Shown piece by piece: positions 11,132 through 21,161 of a DNA stretch of 64,000 nucleotides (its first letter is position 1; every line of letters starts with the position of its first letter). Where the stretch lies: assembly GCF_005221285.1 (NCBI RefSeq), contig NZ_CP039886.1, positions 496,001-560,000 on the forward strand, given 5' to 3'. A program made the translations under genes and the position numbers. Below the pieces are notes generated by a model. The model saw only the letters and a program-made list of their open reading frames with translations. It ran no database searches and was not told the origin of the DNA. This DNA is from Neisseria flavescens. Lineage in GTDB: Bacteria > Pseudomonadota > Gammaproteobacteria > Burkholderiales > Neisseriaceae.

Positions 11132-12756
11132 AATTGTTGCTCCTGCAAACCGGCGTGTTCGCGCAAATCGAATTTGCCGTAGTCGGGATATAAAACGGGG
11201 GCTTTGATGTCGCCGGTTAGTCCGGCGCGGGTCATTTCGCGTTGCAGGTCGTGAACGTGTCCGACACCGCCACGCACTTTTTTCAGCGGCAGGCCGCAAT
11301 TTGCCGCAGCTTTACCGGCACGGCGGCCGAAGCTGATGATGTCCAAAAGCGCGTTGCCCATCAGGCGGTTGCGGCCGTGGATGCCGCCGGTTACTTCTCC
11401 GGCGCAATAAAGTCCTTCCACACAGGTTGCGCCGTCGCCGTTGATTTCGACACCGCCGTTTTGATAGTGCAGGGTCGGATGAATCATCACGGGTTCGACA
11501 GCGGGATCGATGCCGCATTTGTGGGCGACGTGTCCGAGCGTAACCAAACGGTTCAACACATCAGGATCGTTGGCAATCAGGCGCGGGGTGTCGAGGAATA
11601 CGCCGACTTGTCCGTCGCGTACCACGCCACGGCCTTCGCGGCATTCGCGCAAAATGGCGGCGGCAACCACGTCGCGCGGCTGCAATTCGTCAACGAAACG
11701 CTCGCCCAAACCGTTGATTAGTTTGGTGCCTGCGGAACGGACGGCTTCGGAAATCAGCGCGCCTGCCAAGTGCGGCGGATGGGCAACGCCGGTCGGGTGG
11801 TATTGGAAGGAATCGACATCGCGCAGTTTCGCGCCGATGCGGTACGCCATTACCAGGCCGTCTGCGGTTGCGCCGTAGTGGTTGGAAGTGGCGAAACCCT
11901 GCAAATGCAGCCTTCCGCTGCCGCCGGTAGCCAAGACCACGGCTTTGGCGTGCACCAATACCAAAGAGCGTTTTTCCAAATCGTACAAAATCGCGCCGAC
12001 GCAGCGGCCGTGTTCGTCCGACAATAATTCGATGGCGGGGTGGCGGTTGAGCTGGGTGATGTTTTCATCGAGTTCGACCGCCTCGCGCAGGACGCGCATC
12101 ATTTCGAGGCCGGTAAAGTCGCGGTAACTCAAAATACGCGGCACGGTCGTACCGCCCGCGCGTTTGCGGCTCAACATACCGTTGCTGTCCGCGCCATTGG
12201 TAAGGTCGAAGGTCATACCCAAACCGATCAGCCAGCGGATGGCAGATGGTGCATCGGTAACCATTTGCGCCACCAATTCTTTTTTGCCGACGTTGTGGCC
12301 GCCTTTGACGGTGTCGTCAAAGTGTTGTTGCAGGCTGTCTTCCGCGCCGACTGCCGCCTGAATGCCGCCTTCCGCCATTACGGTATTGCTGTCGCCGATA
12401 CGCAGCTTGTTCGCCATAATCACGCGCGCGCCTGCTTCGGTTGCAGACAACGCCGCCGCCGCACCCGCGCCGCCGCCGCCGATGACCAATACGTCGGTGT
12501 TCAAATGTTCCGCGCCCGACAAATCATAATCGTCAATCAGCGGCCGGCTGATTAAGAGTTTCGCCAAATCAGGATGGCAGTAATCGCCGGCGTTCGGGCC
12601 GATGGGCAGCTTCACGCGCGCATTTGCCTGATAATCGGGATGGAATTGGCTCAGTAATTCGTTTTTTTCAGGTAAATCGCCGCGCAGTTCCAATGAGGAC
12701 ACGCGCAGGTTGGCAAGGGCGGTTTCGTAGTCTATGCCTTGGATTTTGTTCGCCAT
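11128..12756 (-). CDS. FAD-binding fumarate reductase/succinate dehydrogenase-type flavoprotein
   Basis: Residues about 70-110 carry the FAD Rossmann motif VIGGGGAGAAAALSATEAG, and GDSNTVMAEGGIQAA matches the flavin-attachment neighbourhood of SdhA/FrdA. HPTGV, SEAVRSAGTKLING and the RDVVAAAI region match the dicarboxylate-binding active site. The 542-residue length lies between NadB and SdhA. No membrane anchor gene accompanies it, so the complex should be soluble. It starts on the last base of the iron-sulfur gene stop (TAATG) and overlaps the NuoF-like gene, so the three form a tight operon. The physiological substrate (fumarate or another enoate) is inferred only. Confidence 0.85.
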   Translation of the reverse strand: MANKIQGIDYETALANLRVSSLELRGDLPEKNELLSQFHPDYQANARVKLPIGPNAGDYCHPDLAKLLISRPLIDDYDLSGAEHLNTDVLVIGGGGAGAAAALSATEAGARVIMANKLRIGDSNTVMAEGGIQAAVGAEDSLQQHFDDTVKGGHNVGKKELVAQMVTDAPSAIRWLIGLGMTFDLTNGADSNGMLSRKRAGGTTVPRILSYRDFTGLEMMRVLREAVELDENITQLNRHPAIELLSDEHGRCVGAILYDLEKRSLVLVHAKAVVLATGGSGRLHLQGFATSNHYGATADGLVMAYRIGAKLRDVDSFQYHPTGVAHPPHLAGALISEAVRSAGTKLINGLGERFVDELQPRDVVAAAILRECREGRGVVRDGQVGVFLDTPRLIANDPDVLNRLVTLGHVAHKCGIDPAVEPVMIHPTLHYQNGGVEINGDGATCVEGLYCAGEVTGGIHGRNRLMGNALLDIISFGRRAGKAAANCGLPLKKVRGGVGHVHDLQREMTRAGLTGDIKAPVLYPDYGKFDLREHAGLQEQQL

Positions 12757-13394
12757 TACATTGCCTCCTCTTCAAATTCGACTTTCATTTTGCCGCTGTC
12801 GATTTCGCGCAGGCGGCGCATCAAATCCACAGGACGCAATGTGCGCGCCGCTTTCATACGGCGTGCGAACAAGCCCAAGTGGTTCGGACGGATGTGTTCC
12901 GGGCAGGAGAGGGTGCAGAGGTTGCACATCACGCATTGGTCGAAGGTCAGCGCAGCCGCACCGAAATCGCCCGATACCACTTGCGCCACGCCGTTTTCCA
13001 CTTCCAAACCTTTGGGGCAGGCGCGGTTGCAGCCGCCGCAATGGCGGCAGTTTTGCGCTTCGGGAAAGGCTTTGGCGGTGTCGTCCAGCCAGTTCCAGCC
13101 GTCGCCGACTTCGCCCACGTCGTAATACTGGATGTGTTCCGGAATAAAGTAGTCCAAGAAGCTGACCTGCATCCCTTCTTCGACTTTGGTCTCGCATGCC
13201 AGCGCGGTGGTTACTTCACGTTCGCCTTCTTTACGGATCATGCAGCGGCACGAACCGCACACGCCCTGCCCCATGCAGCCGACATTGGCAGTAACCGCAC
13301 TGCCCGACCGGGCATAGGCTTGGATGATGGATGAATCGGCGGAAGCCTTGACTTCGCGCCCGTCTATGGTCAGGGTTAACAAATTTTCACTCAT
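12756..13394 (-). CDS. SdhB/FrdB-like iron-sulfur protein
   Basis: The start MSENLLTLTIDGREVKA was chosen because a longer reading adds A+T-rich, non-homologous residues. The N-terminal ferredoxin domain has CMGQGVCGSCRC and a later cysteine for a 2Fe-2S cluster; the C-terminal domain has CRHCGGCNRACP and CVMCNLCTLSCP for two further clusters. At 212 residues it resembles the electron-transfer subunit of fumarate reductases. First gene of the three-gene unit, one base overlap with the flavoprotein. Its upstream region is a long A+T-rich gap. Confidence 0.85.
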   Translation of the reverse strand: MSENLLTLTIDGREVKASADSSIIQAYARSGSAVTANVGCMGQGVCGSCRCMIRKEGEREVTTALACETKVEEGMQVSFLDYFIPEHIQYYDVGEVGDGWNWLDDTAKAFPEAQNCRHCGGCNRACPKGLEVENGVAQVVSGDFGAAALTFDQCVMCNLCTLSCPEHIRPNHLGLFARRMKAARTLRPVDLMRRLREIDSGKMKVEFEEEAM

Positions 13395-14248
13395 GGTTTG
13401 TTCCTGTGAAATTGGAAGTTTGGAATAGTGGGTAATTTGATTAATTGTATTTTTATTACATCTATTGTGCGTGAGGAAATATCCAAGTGATTTACTCAGA
13501 AATTCTTTTAAAATCAATATCTATTTGTGTAAGTCGAAGTGTATCAGAATTTAGAGGTTTTGATGATAGGGGCAATCTAAGGTTTTACAGAGGAAAGATT
13601 GCAAACAAAATATGCCTATTATTTGGACAAATTTATCGCACTTATTTGATTTTAAATGTAAAATAAAATTACTTTTTTGGTATAATTTTTAAATATTCAT
13701 CTATTTGCTAGTAAAAATCATTATTATATATTAGATAATTTTCCATATCTTATTGTATATATTGAATAATATTTAAGTATGTAGGCAAGTGAAAAGATTG
13801 TTATAAAATTTCAGAAAATCAAACAAGTTTGATATCAGTCAAGAAGATTAAGAGAGAAAATGACACAGATTTTACAATTGTGTATTGTATTGGAAAATAA
13901 GAAAGGCCGTCTGAAATTTAGATAGTTCCCTTTTAAATACAAGCTACTAAATTTCTTTCTCAGATATTTAAGGCAAATATGTTCAGACGACCTTGCAATA
14001 AGATTATCATTTAAAAATAATGTAATTTTATTTCTATGTAAGTGAATGGTTAGTAGATATAGATTATCAATAACCAAGTGATTTAATACGATATTAAATT
14101 TCATTTAAATCAATAGGGTATGAAAATGATATTGTCTGGGTCATTCATTTGAAAGCACTATTACACTATTGAAGGCCGTCTGAAAAAAATCGGTCTCTTA
14201 AGAAATAAACAAATCCTCCCTACCATGACTCCGAAAAGGAACACAATC
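13395..14248. other. A+T-rich intergenic region of about 850 bases
   Basis: No convincing gene. It is much richer in A+T than both neighbours, carries an inverted DUS pair of mixed dialect (AAGGCCGTCTGAAA near 13902 and GTTCAGACGACCTT near 13981) and another DUS at 14172-14184. It must hold the promoters of both divergent units. A minus-strand reading frame of 89 codons at 13835-14104 has no ribosome site or family resemblance. Confidence 0.6.
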
Positions 14249-15772
14249 ATGACCGTCATCAAGCAAGAAGACTTTATTCAAAGTATTTTTGATGCTTTCC
14301 AATTTATCAGCTACTACCATCCTAAAGACTACATTCAGGCTTTGTATAAGGCTTATCAAAAAGAAGAAAACCCTGCCGCCAAAGATGCGATGGCGCAGAT
14401 TTTGGTCAATAGCCGTATGTGTGCTGAAGGCCATCGTCCGATTTGTCAGGATACCGGTATTGCGACCGTATTCTTGAAAGTGGGCATGGATGTACAGTGG
14501 GATGCCGAGATGAGCGTACAGGAAATGGTTAACGAAGGCGTACGCCGTGCATACACCTATCCTGACAACAAACTGCGCGCCTCTGTATTGGCCGACCCGG
14601 CTGGCAAACGTCAAAATACCAAAGACAATACCCCTGCCGTTGTACACATGGAAATCGTAAAAGGCGACAAAGTCGAAGTCACTTGCGCAGCCAAAGGCGG
14701 CGGTTCTGAAAACAAAACCAAAGTTGCTATGCTCAACCCTTCAGACAATATCGTTGATTGGGTATTGAAAACCGTTCCTCAAATGGGTGCGGGCTGGTGT
14801 CCTCCGGGCATCTTGGGTATCGGTATCGGCGGTACGCCTGAAAAAGCAGTGTTGATGGCCAAAGAAAGCCTGATGAGCCATATCGATATTCAGGAGCTCA
14901 AAGAAAAAGCCGATTCCGGTGCAGAATTGTCTACAACCGAAGCCCTGCGCTTGGAACTCTACAAAAAAGTAAATGCCTTGGGCATCGGCGCACAAGGTTT
15001 GGGCGGTTTGAGCACCGTGCTGGATGTCAAAATCCTTGACTACCCAACCCACGCGGCTTCCAAACCGATTGCCATGATTCCAAACTGCGCGGCAACCCGC
15101 CACATCGAATTTGAATTGGACGGCTCAGGCCCGGCCAAACTGGAAACCCCATCTTTGGAAGACTGGCCGGATCTGACTTACAGCCCTGACAACGGCAAAC
15201 GTGTCGATGTCAACAATCTGACCAAAGAAGAAGTGGCCACATGGAAGACCGGCGACGTATTGTTGCTGAACGGTAAAATCCTGACCGGCCGCGATGCCGC
15301 GCACAAACGTTTGGTTGACATGCTCAACAAAGGCGAAGAATTGCCGGTAGATTTCACCAACAAACTGATTTACTACGTCGGCCCGGTTGATCCAGTCCGT
15401 GACGAAGTTGTTGGTCCGGCCGGTCCGACTACTTCCACCCGTATGGATAAATTTACCCGCCAAATGCTGGAACAAACCGGCCTCCTGGGTATGATCGGTA
15501 AATCCGAACGCGGCGCCGCAACTTGCCAAGCCATTGCAGATAATAAAGCTGTTTACCTGATGGCTGTCGGCGGCGCGGCATATCTGGTTGCCAAAGCCAT
15601 TAAAGCATCTAAAGTCTTGGCGTTCCCTGAGTTGGGTATGGAAGCCATTTACGAATTTGAAGTCAAAGATATGCCTGTGACCGTTGCGGTGGATAGCAAC
15701 GGCGAATCGGTTCACGCCATTGCACCAAAACAATGGCAGGCCAAAATCGGTATTATTCCGGTTGAAGCTTGA
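14249..15772 (+). CDS. Class I (4Fe-4S) fumarate hydratase
   Basis: The enzyme interconverts fumarate and malate in the TCA cycle. The ATG at 14249 follows AAAAGGA at 14234-14240, giving 507 residues; the upstream ATG at 14225 has a poorer site. RMCAEGHRPICQDTG near residue 60, MIPNCAATRHIEFEL and the cysteine of GAATCQAIADNKAVYLMAVGGAA are the expected cluster and active-site regions of the iron-sulfur fumarases (FumA/FumB type). Cytoplasmic and oxygen-sensitive by family. It stands divergent from the fumarate-reductase-like operon. Confidence 0.93.
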   Translation: MTVIKQEDFIQSIFDAFQFISYYHPKDYIQALYKAYQKEENPAAKDAMAQILVNSRMCAEGHRPICQDTGIATVFLKVGMDVQWDAEMSVQEMVNEGVRRAYTYPDNKLRASVLADPAGKRQNTKDNTPAVVHMEIVKGDKVEVTCAAKGGGSENKTKVAMLNPSDNIVDWVLKTVPQMGAGWCPPGILGIGIGGTPEKAVLMAKESLMSHIDIQELKEKADSGAELSTTEALRLELYKKVNALGIGAQGLGGLSTVLDVKILDYPTHAASKPIAMIPNCAATRHIEFELDGSGPAKLETPSLEDWPDLTYSPDNGKRVDVNNLTKEEVATWKTGDVLLLNGKILTGRDAAHKRLVDMLNKGEELPVDFTNKLIYYVGPVDPVRDEVVGPAGPTTSTRMDKFTRQMLEQTGLLGMIGKSERGAATCQAIADNKAVYLMAVGGAAYLVAKAIKASKVLAFPELGMEAIYEFEVKDMPVTVAVDSNGESVHAIAPKQWQAKIGIIPVEA

Positions 15773-15789
15773 TATTTGACCGAATAATC

Positions 15790-15824
15790 AAAGGCCGTCT
15801 GAACGATTTCAGACGGCCTTTTTT
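15790..15824 (+). terminator. DUS-pair terminator after fumarase
   Basis: AAAGGCCGTCTGAA and TTCAGACGGCCTTT form a stem with a short loop, followed by TTTT. Confidence 0.85.
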
Positions 15825-15880
15825 GCTTACAAATAATTCAAATGTTTTCAAACGAGTAAAGTTCCCTTTCTAAAAAGCAC

Positions 15881-15909
15881 TTGTCAAAATCAGCGTTTGA
15901 AACTAGAAT
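15881..15909 (+). promoter_or_regulatory. Sigma-70 promoter of tRNA-Pro
   Basis: TTGTCA (15881-15886) and TAGAAT (15904-15909) are spaced by exactly 17 bases, 17 bases before the tRNA. Confidence 0.7.
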
Positions 15910-15925
15910 TCACAGCTTATCGAGT

Positions 15926-16002
15926 CGGAGTGTGGCGCAGTCTGGTAGCGCACTTGCATGGGGTGCAAGGGGTCGAAGGTTCGAATCCTTTCACTCCGAC
16001 CA
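15926..16002 (+). tRNA. tRNA-Pro (anticodon GGG)
   Basis: The 7-bp acceptor CGGAGTG (15926-15932) pairs with CACTCCG (15992-15998), followed by A and an encoded CCA. The anticodon stem CTTGC/GCAAG encloses ATGGGGT, anticodon GGG. The T arm reads GAAGG TTCGAAT CCTTT. All arms are intact and it has a strong promoter and terminator. Confidence 0.97.
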
Positions 16003-16011
16003 AAAAATTGG

Positions 16012-16041
16012 AAAGAGCCGTTTTAAAAACGGCTCTTTTTT
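16012..16041 (+). terminator. Rho-independent terminator of tRNA-Pro
   Basis: AAAGAGCCGTTTT and AAAACGGCTCTTT form a perfect stem followed by T residues. Confidence 0.9.
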
Positions 16042-16106
16042 CGTTTGGATGATTTATCTGAATAATGTGTCCGAATGGATTTTAAAACTTGATACCAATG
16101 CCGTCT

Positions 16107-16142
16107 GAAACAAAACCTGCTTTCTCAAAGCAGGTTTTGTTG
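16107..16142. terminator. Hairpin terminator at the 3' end of the FNT pseudogene
   Basis: AAAACCTGCTTT and AAAGCAGGTTTT pair across CTCA with A and T tracts on both sides; it can act in both directions. Confidence 0.75.
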
Positions 16143-16156
16143 TTTATAAAGCAGAA

Positions 16157-16948
16157 CTATTCGGCACTATCTTTCAGCGTGTCTTTATAAGTATAAAGAT
16201 AAGATGCGCCGACAAAGGATGCACCACCGACGACATTGCCCGGGAATACGGGAATCATATTGAAGAAAAATTGTCCCCATGTGATGTTCGCGCCTGCCAA
16301 AATACCCGCTGGGATAACGAACATATTGGCGACAAGGTGTTGGAAGCCGTTTAATACGAAAATCATGACGGGGAACCAAATGGCCAGCATTCATCCGGTT
16401 GTGTTTTTAGCAGTAAAGTGCAGCCACGCGCCCATGCAGACCATCCAGTTACATGCGACCGCCGATACAAAAGCGCGACCGAAATCCATATGGACTTTTG
16501 CTTCCGCGACGACAATGGTTTTTTCTGCTACGCTGCCTTCAATCATGCCGACATAGTATCCGAGGGAAAACGCCATCGCCAGCGTACCCACCAAATTGCC
16601 CATGCAGACGATAACCCAGTTGCGCAGCAGCATTTTGGAGGAAATCCGTCCGGCCAATCTGCCTAAAGACATAATCATCATGTTGCTGGTTACCAGTTCG
16701 CCGCCGCCAAGTAGGATACAAATCAAGGCGATAGGGAACACGGCTGCGCCGAGTAAAGTGGCAAAACTGCTCCATTCGTGCGGAATGCCGCTGACTACTT
16801 TCAAATAAGCAAGATAACCGAAACCGATGTATCCGCCGGCCAAAACGCTCAAGATTGCCAGAGTGGGAATGCTGAATTATGCTTTGGCGCAGCTTTTGTC
16901 GAGAACAACCTGTAAAATTTCCTGTGGGTATAAATCGCGCGAAGCCAT
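16157..16948 (-). pseudogene. Formate/nitrite transporter (FNT) family gene with two in-frame stops
   Basis: One continuous frame from ATG 16948 (preceded by AAGGAG) to 16157 would give 263 residues of a FocA/NirC-type pentameric channel: SVLAGGYIGFGYLAY, GGELVTSNMMIMSLG, LVGTLAMAF, ACNWMVCMGAWLHF and [17 protein letters not shown] are visible. The frame is interrupted by TAA at codon 24 (16877-16879) and TGA at codon 186 (16391-16393), without any frameshift. Both look like single-base nonsense changes, so the gene is probably dead and only recently so. Downstream, a hairpin terminator remains intact. Confidence 0.85.
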
Positions 16949-17139
16949 GATGCTCCTTAAAGTAGGTTGAGGAGGAAACGCCGTTTTAAATGTGGCGCAA
17001 ACTGTCGCGGTAGGGTAGTGTTATAGGAAGCCGGTGTACGGTCTTTGTTTTATCAATCAGCCTGAATTAAACCTAAAAAACAGATACTTCGCCTTGCTTT
17101 GACTCAAAAGAAATATTATTACATTTTGCTTCTGTATTA

Positions 17140-17178
17140 AAAAAGGCCGTCTGAACGTTGAGGTTTCAGACGGCCTTG
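17140..17178 (-). terminator. DUS-pair terminator of the thioesterase gene
   Basis: AAAGGCCGTCTGAAC and TTTCAGACGGCCTT pair; on the minus strand T residues follow. Confidence 0.75.
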
Positions 17179-17193
17179 TTTTGATTTTTAAAC

Positions 17194-17628
17194 TTACAAA
17201 TGTGCCAGCTTTGCATTGCCTTCGCGAGGAATAGGGCGCGGATTGCCTTGTGAATCGATGGCGACGTAAGTAAACACGGCTTCGGTGACCAGTTGGCGGT
17301 CTTCCGTTACCATATCGTTCATCAAAGTCTTCACCCACACTTCGATTTTCAGTTGCAAAGAAGTATTGCCTACGCGGACGCAATGACCGTAGCAGCACAC
17401 GACGTTGCCGACCTTTACCGGTCTGATGAAATTCATTTCTTGAACGGCTACGGTTACAATTCGTCCCTGTGCGATTTCTGCCGCCAAAATACCGCCGCCC
17501 AGATCCATTTGCGACATAATCCAGCCGCCGAAGATATCCTGATTAGGATTGGTATCGCGCGGCATGGCTACCGTACGCAATAAAAGTTGCCCTTCGGGTG
17601 CAGCATGTGTTTGTTTGTTGTCAGACAT
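17194..17628 (-). CDS. yciA: Acyl-CoA thioesterase, YciA-type hotdog
   Basis: The start MSDNKQTHAAPEG at 17628 was preferred; five codons more are open upstream. NQDIFGGWIMSQMDLGGG is the YciA hotdog helix with its catalytic Asp region, and FIRPVKVGNVVCCYG follows. The 144 residues are slightly longer than E. coli YciA. The family hydrolyses acyl-CoA esters in the cytoplasm. Single gene with its own terminator. Confidence 0.88.
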   Translation of the reverse strand: MSDNKQTHAAPEGQLLLRTVAMPRDTNPNQDIFGGWIMSQMDLGGGILAAEIAQGRIVTVAVQEMNFIRPVKVGNVVCCYGHCVRVGNTSLQLKIEVWVKTLMNDMVTEDRQLVTEAVFTYVAIDSQGNPRPIPREGNAKLAHL

Positions 17629-17752
17629 AAATAATCCTGTCAAAAAAGTGCTATTTTACGCCATTTGTAGCGATAAACCTATGTAGGCCGTCTGAAAAAT
17701 CAGAAGGTAAAGTGTTACAATCAACATATTCATCAGACAAAGGAGAAAGCTC

Positions 17753-18682
17753 ATGCATCCGATTCAAGAACCAAGAAATAGCGGCCTTTTGCGCGTATCC
17801 GACATTCACGAAATCTACTGGGAAGAATCAGGTAATCCTGATGGCCACCCCGTGATTTTCCTGCATGGTGGCCCCGGAGCAGGCGCATCACCTGCCTGTC
17901 GCGGCTTTTTCAATCCAGAGCATTTCCGCATCGTCATTATCGATCAGCGCGGTTGCGGACGTTCCAAACCCTATGCCTGTATCGAAGACAATACCACATG
18001 GGATTTGGTTGCCGATATTGAAAAAGTACGCGAAATGCTCGGTATTCAAAAATGGTTAGTCTTCGGCGGCTCATGGGGCAGTACCTTGTCGCTGACTTAT
18101 GCCGAAACTCATCCCGAACGCGTCAGCGGCTTAGTTTTGCGCGGTATTTTCCTATGCAGGCCGTCTGAAATGGCATGGTTGAACGAAGCAGGCGGCGTCA
18201 GCCAAATTTATCCGGCTCAATGGCAAAAATTTATTGCCCCCGTGGCCGAAAACAAACGCCAAGCCCTAATTAAAGCCTACCATGAAATGCTGTTCAGCGA
18301 AGATGAAGCCACGCGCCTCAAAGCGGCCAAATCATGGGCAGACTGGGAAAGCTACCTTATTCAGTTTGAACCTAAAGACGTAGATGAAGACCCTCAAGCC
18401 TCCCTTGCCATCGCAAGAATGGAAAACCATTACTTCGTGAACGAAGGCTGGTTGCAGGGCGATAAAGCCATTTTGGCAAATATCGACAAAATCCGCCATA
18501 TCCCAACCATCATCGTCCAAGGCCGCTACGACCTATGCACCCCGATGCAAAGCGCGTGGGAACTCTCGCAAGCCTTCCCTGAAGCAGAATTGAGAATCGT
18601 CCAAGCAGGCCACTCTTCTTTTGATCCTTCTCTTTCCGAAGCTTTAGTGAAAGCAGTGGAGGATATTAGCAGCAAGTTATAA
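17753..18682 (+). CDS. pip: Proline iminopeptidase
   Basis: An alpha/beta hydrolase of peptidase family S33 that removes N-terminal proline. HGGPGAGASP forms the oxyanion region, GGSWGSTLSLTYAE carries the nucleophilic serine, GRYDLCTP the aspartate and QAGHSSFDPS the histidine. The length of 309 residues is normal. A strong AAAGGAGAAAG precedes the ATG. A DUS lies in frame inside the gene near 18162 (CAGGCCGTCTGAAATG, read as RPSEM), a common Neisseria pattern. Confidence 0.94.
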   Translation: MHPIQEPRNSGLLRVSDIHEIYWEESGNPDGHPVIFLHGGPGAGASPACRGFFNPEHFRIVIIDQRGCGRSKPYACIEDNTTWDLVADIEKVREMLGIQKWLVFGGSWGSTLSLTYAETHPERVSGLVLRGIFLCRPSEMAWLNEAGGVSQIYPAQWQKFIAPVAENKRQALIKAYHEMLFSEDEATRLKAAKSWADWESYLIQFEPKDVDEDPQASLAIARMENHYFVNEGWLQGDKAILANIDKIRHIPTIIVQGRYDLCTPMQSAWELSQAFPEAELRIVQAGHSSFDPSLSEALVKAVEDISSKL

Positions 18683-18698
18683 AGATTAATCAATGACA

Positions 18699-18732
18699 AT
18701 GCCGTCTGAAAAAGTTTCAGACGGCATTTTTT
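18699..18732 (+). terminator. DUS-pair terminator of pip
   Basis: ATGCCGTCTGAAA and TTTCAGACGGCAT form the stem, followed by TTTTTT. This copy is the AT-DUS dialect of N. meningitidis/gonorrhoeae. Confidence 0.85.
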
Positions 18733-18804
18733 CTATTTACATATTAAATTTAATATCATATTATCATTGCATGATATCAGTTTGAATTTTTTTAGAATTT
18801 CAAT

Positions 18805-21092
18805 ATGAGATCCCTAATTTACTACGCCCATTCCGCCGAAGATGAACTCGGCAACCTCTTACCTTACGAACATTGGCAAACCTTGAAAAGCCATTCGGTA
18901 AATGTTGGGGAAATGGCGGCGGAGTTTGCTCAGGTATTTGGTGCGCAGGAAATTGCCTGCCAGACGAGACAGCTGCATGATTTGGGGAAATTTCAGGAGC
19001 CTTTAACCATCGATTGCATGGTGCCCCATCAGTCGATCATGCTACTGCCGGAGCAAAAATTGCCGTTGAGAGTTGGGGAGGTGTTATCGGCAAGCTGATG
19101 GCATTTTGCATCGCGGGACATCATGCAGGGCTAGCCAACGGGAGCGGTGAAGGTGATAACCGCCGCACCTTAAAGCAGCGTTTAGCGTTGCAATTCGGCA
19201 CAGATATCCCCGCTCTTGATAACCTGTGGCAACAAGAAATCAAGCTCCCTCAAAACCTGTCCGCCCCACCACTCAAAGCCGACGCTCATCATCCTTATTT
19301 CTCCTACGCCTTTTTCACCCGAATGCTCTATTCCTGCTTGGTGGATGCCGATTATCTCGACACCGAAGCCTTTTATCTAAATCTAGAAAACAAAGCCGTC
19401 GAGCGCGGCGGCTATCCCGATCTAAACGCCTTACAACACAATTTCAATCAATTCATCAACGCTTTCAGACGACGTGTCTCCCAAGCTTTAGCGCAAACCG
19501 AAGCCGAAAAACGCAATGCTGCCTTAAACCGCCTACGCAGCGAAATTCTGGAGCATGCCGTAGAACAAGCGGCACAACCGCAAGGATTGTTCACGCTCAC
19601 TGTGCCGACGGGCGGCGGCAAAACTTTCACTTCCATGGCATTTGCGCTGGAACACGCCAAACTGCACGGTATGCGGCGCGTGATTTACGTCATCCCCTTC
19701 ACCAGCATCATCGAACAAAATGCCGCCGAATTTCGCAAAGCCTTTGGCGAATTAGGCGAACAAGCCGTGTTGGAACACCACAGCACTTTCGACGACGGCA
19801 AACTGCAAAATGAGGCCACCAAAGACAAATTGCGCCTTGCCTCGGAAAACTGGGACGCGCCGATTGTCGTTACCACCGCCGTGCAATTCTTTGAATCCCT
19901 CTTTGCCGACCGCTCCTCTCGCTGCCGCAAGTTGCACAACATCGCAGGCTCCGTCATCATTCTCGACGAAGCGCAAATGCTGCCGCTTAATCTGTTGCTG
20001 CCTATCATGCAAGTCATCAAAGAATTGGCGCAAAACTATCATTGCTCTGTCGTCATGTGCACCGCCACCCAACCGGCCGTGCAAGCCGAAAACGGTTTCT
20101 ATCGCGGATTTGAAAACATGCGCGAAATCGCCCCAAAATCGACCGCACTTTTCGACAAACTGCGTCGCACCACCGTGCAACACATCGGCACACAAACCGA
20201 TGCCGACCTGCTCGCCAAATTTGGTAAACACCCGCAAATGCTTGTTATCGTCAACAACCGACGCCACGCCCGTAGCCTTTACGACCAAGCCAAACACCTT
20301 GACGGCACGTTCCACCTGACCACCTTAATGTGTGCCAAACACCGCAGCCAAAAGCTCGATGAGATTCGAGGTCGTCTGAAAAAGGGCGAACCCTGCCGCG
20401 TTATTGCCACCTCCTTAATTGAAGCCGGCGTTGATGTGGATTTTCCGCTGGTGATGCGCGCCGAAGCAGGGCTGGACAGCGTTGCCCAAGCTGCAGGACG
20501 CTGCAACCGCGAAGGCAAAAGGCCGTCTGAAAACAGCTTTGTCTGGATATTCTCGCCTGAAGATAAATGGAAAGCCCCGCCTGAACTCGCCGCCCAAGCT
20601 GCCGTTATGCGCCTGACCGCCGACAGCTTTTCAGACGGCCTTTTATCCACCCAAGCCGTCGCCGCCTATTTCAAAGACCTTTACGACTTAAAAGGCAAAG
20701 AACTGGATAACAAACAAATCCTGCAAATGCACCGCAACGCTGGACAAAGCCTCGATTTCCCATTCCAAACCATTGCCGATAAGTTTCGCATGATCGAAAG
20801 CCATTTGCAGCCGCTGATTATTCCGTTAGATGTTGAGGCTGAAAACCTCATTAGCAGCCTGCACCACGCCGACCACATTGGTGGACTCTTACGCAAACTG
20901 CAACCCTACACCGTCCAAATCCCCGAAAAAGCCCTCGCCGCTTTGTATAAAGCAGGGCGTATCGAACCGATTAACGAGAAAAACTTCGGCAAACAGTTTT
21001 ATACTCTGATTGGATTGGATTTGTATGATGAAGTGGCGGGGTTGAGTTGGGAGGATATGGAATTTTTGAAGGGGGAGAGTTTGGTATTATAA
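18805..21092 (+). pseudogene. cas3: cas3 (type I-C helicase-nuclease), one-base frameshift in the HD domain
   Basis: Cas3 unwinds and degrades target DNA recruited by Cascade. The first frame (18805 onward) holds HSVNVGEMAAEF and HDLGKFQEP; the rest (HGAPSVDHATAGAK, HHAGLANG, PTGGGKTFTSMAFALEHA, IILDEAQ, SLIEAGVDVDFP, AAGRCNREGKR) is in another frame. Adding one T to the TTT at 19002-19004 restores EPFNHRLHGAP and a 762-residue protein of normal length, so a single T has been lost. A stop in the second frame lies just upstream, so no full protein is made without a correction. This may be real inactivation or an assembly error. First gene of the cas operon. Confidence 0.85.
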
Positions 21093-21161
21093 TGTTACCC
21101 CTTTATAAGATTTGAAGGAGCTTACCTTTATGAAAAACTTAATATACCTAAGAGGATTAAA

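Noticed and set aside
13835..14104. 89-codon minus-strand frame
   Set aside because: Low-complexity A+T-rich sequence containing a DUS pair; no start signal, no domain.
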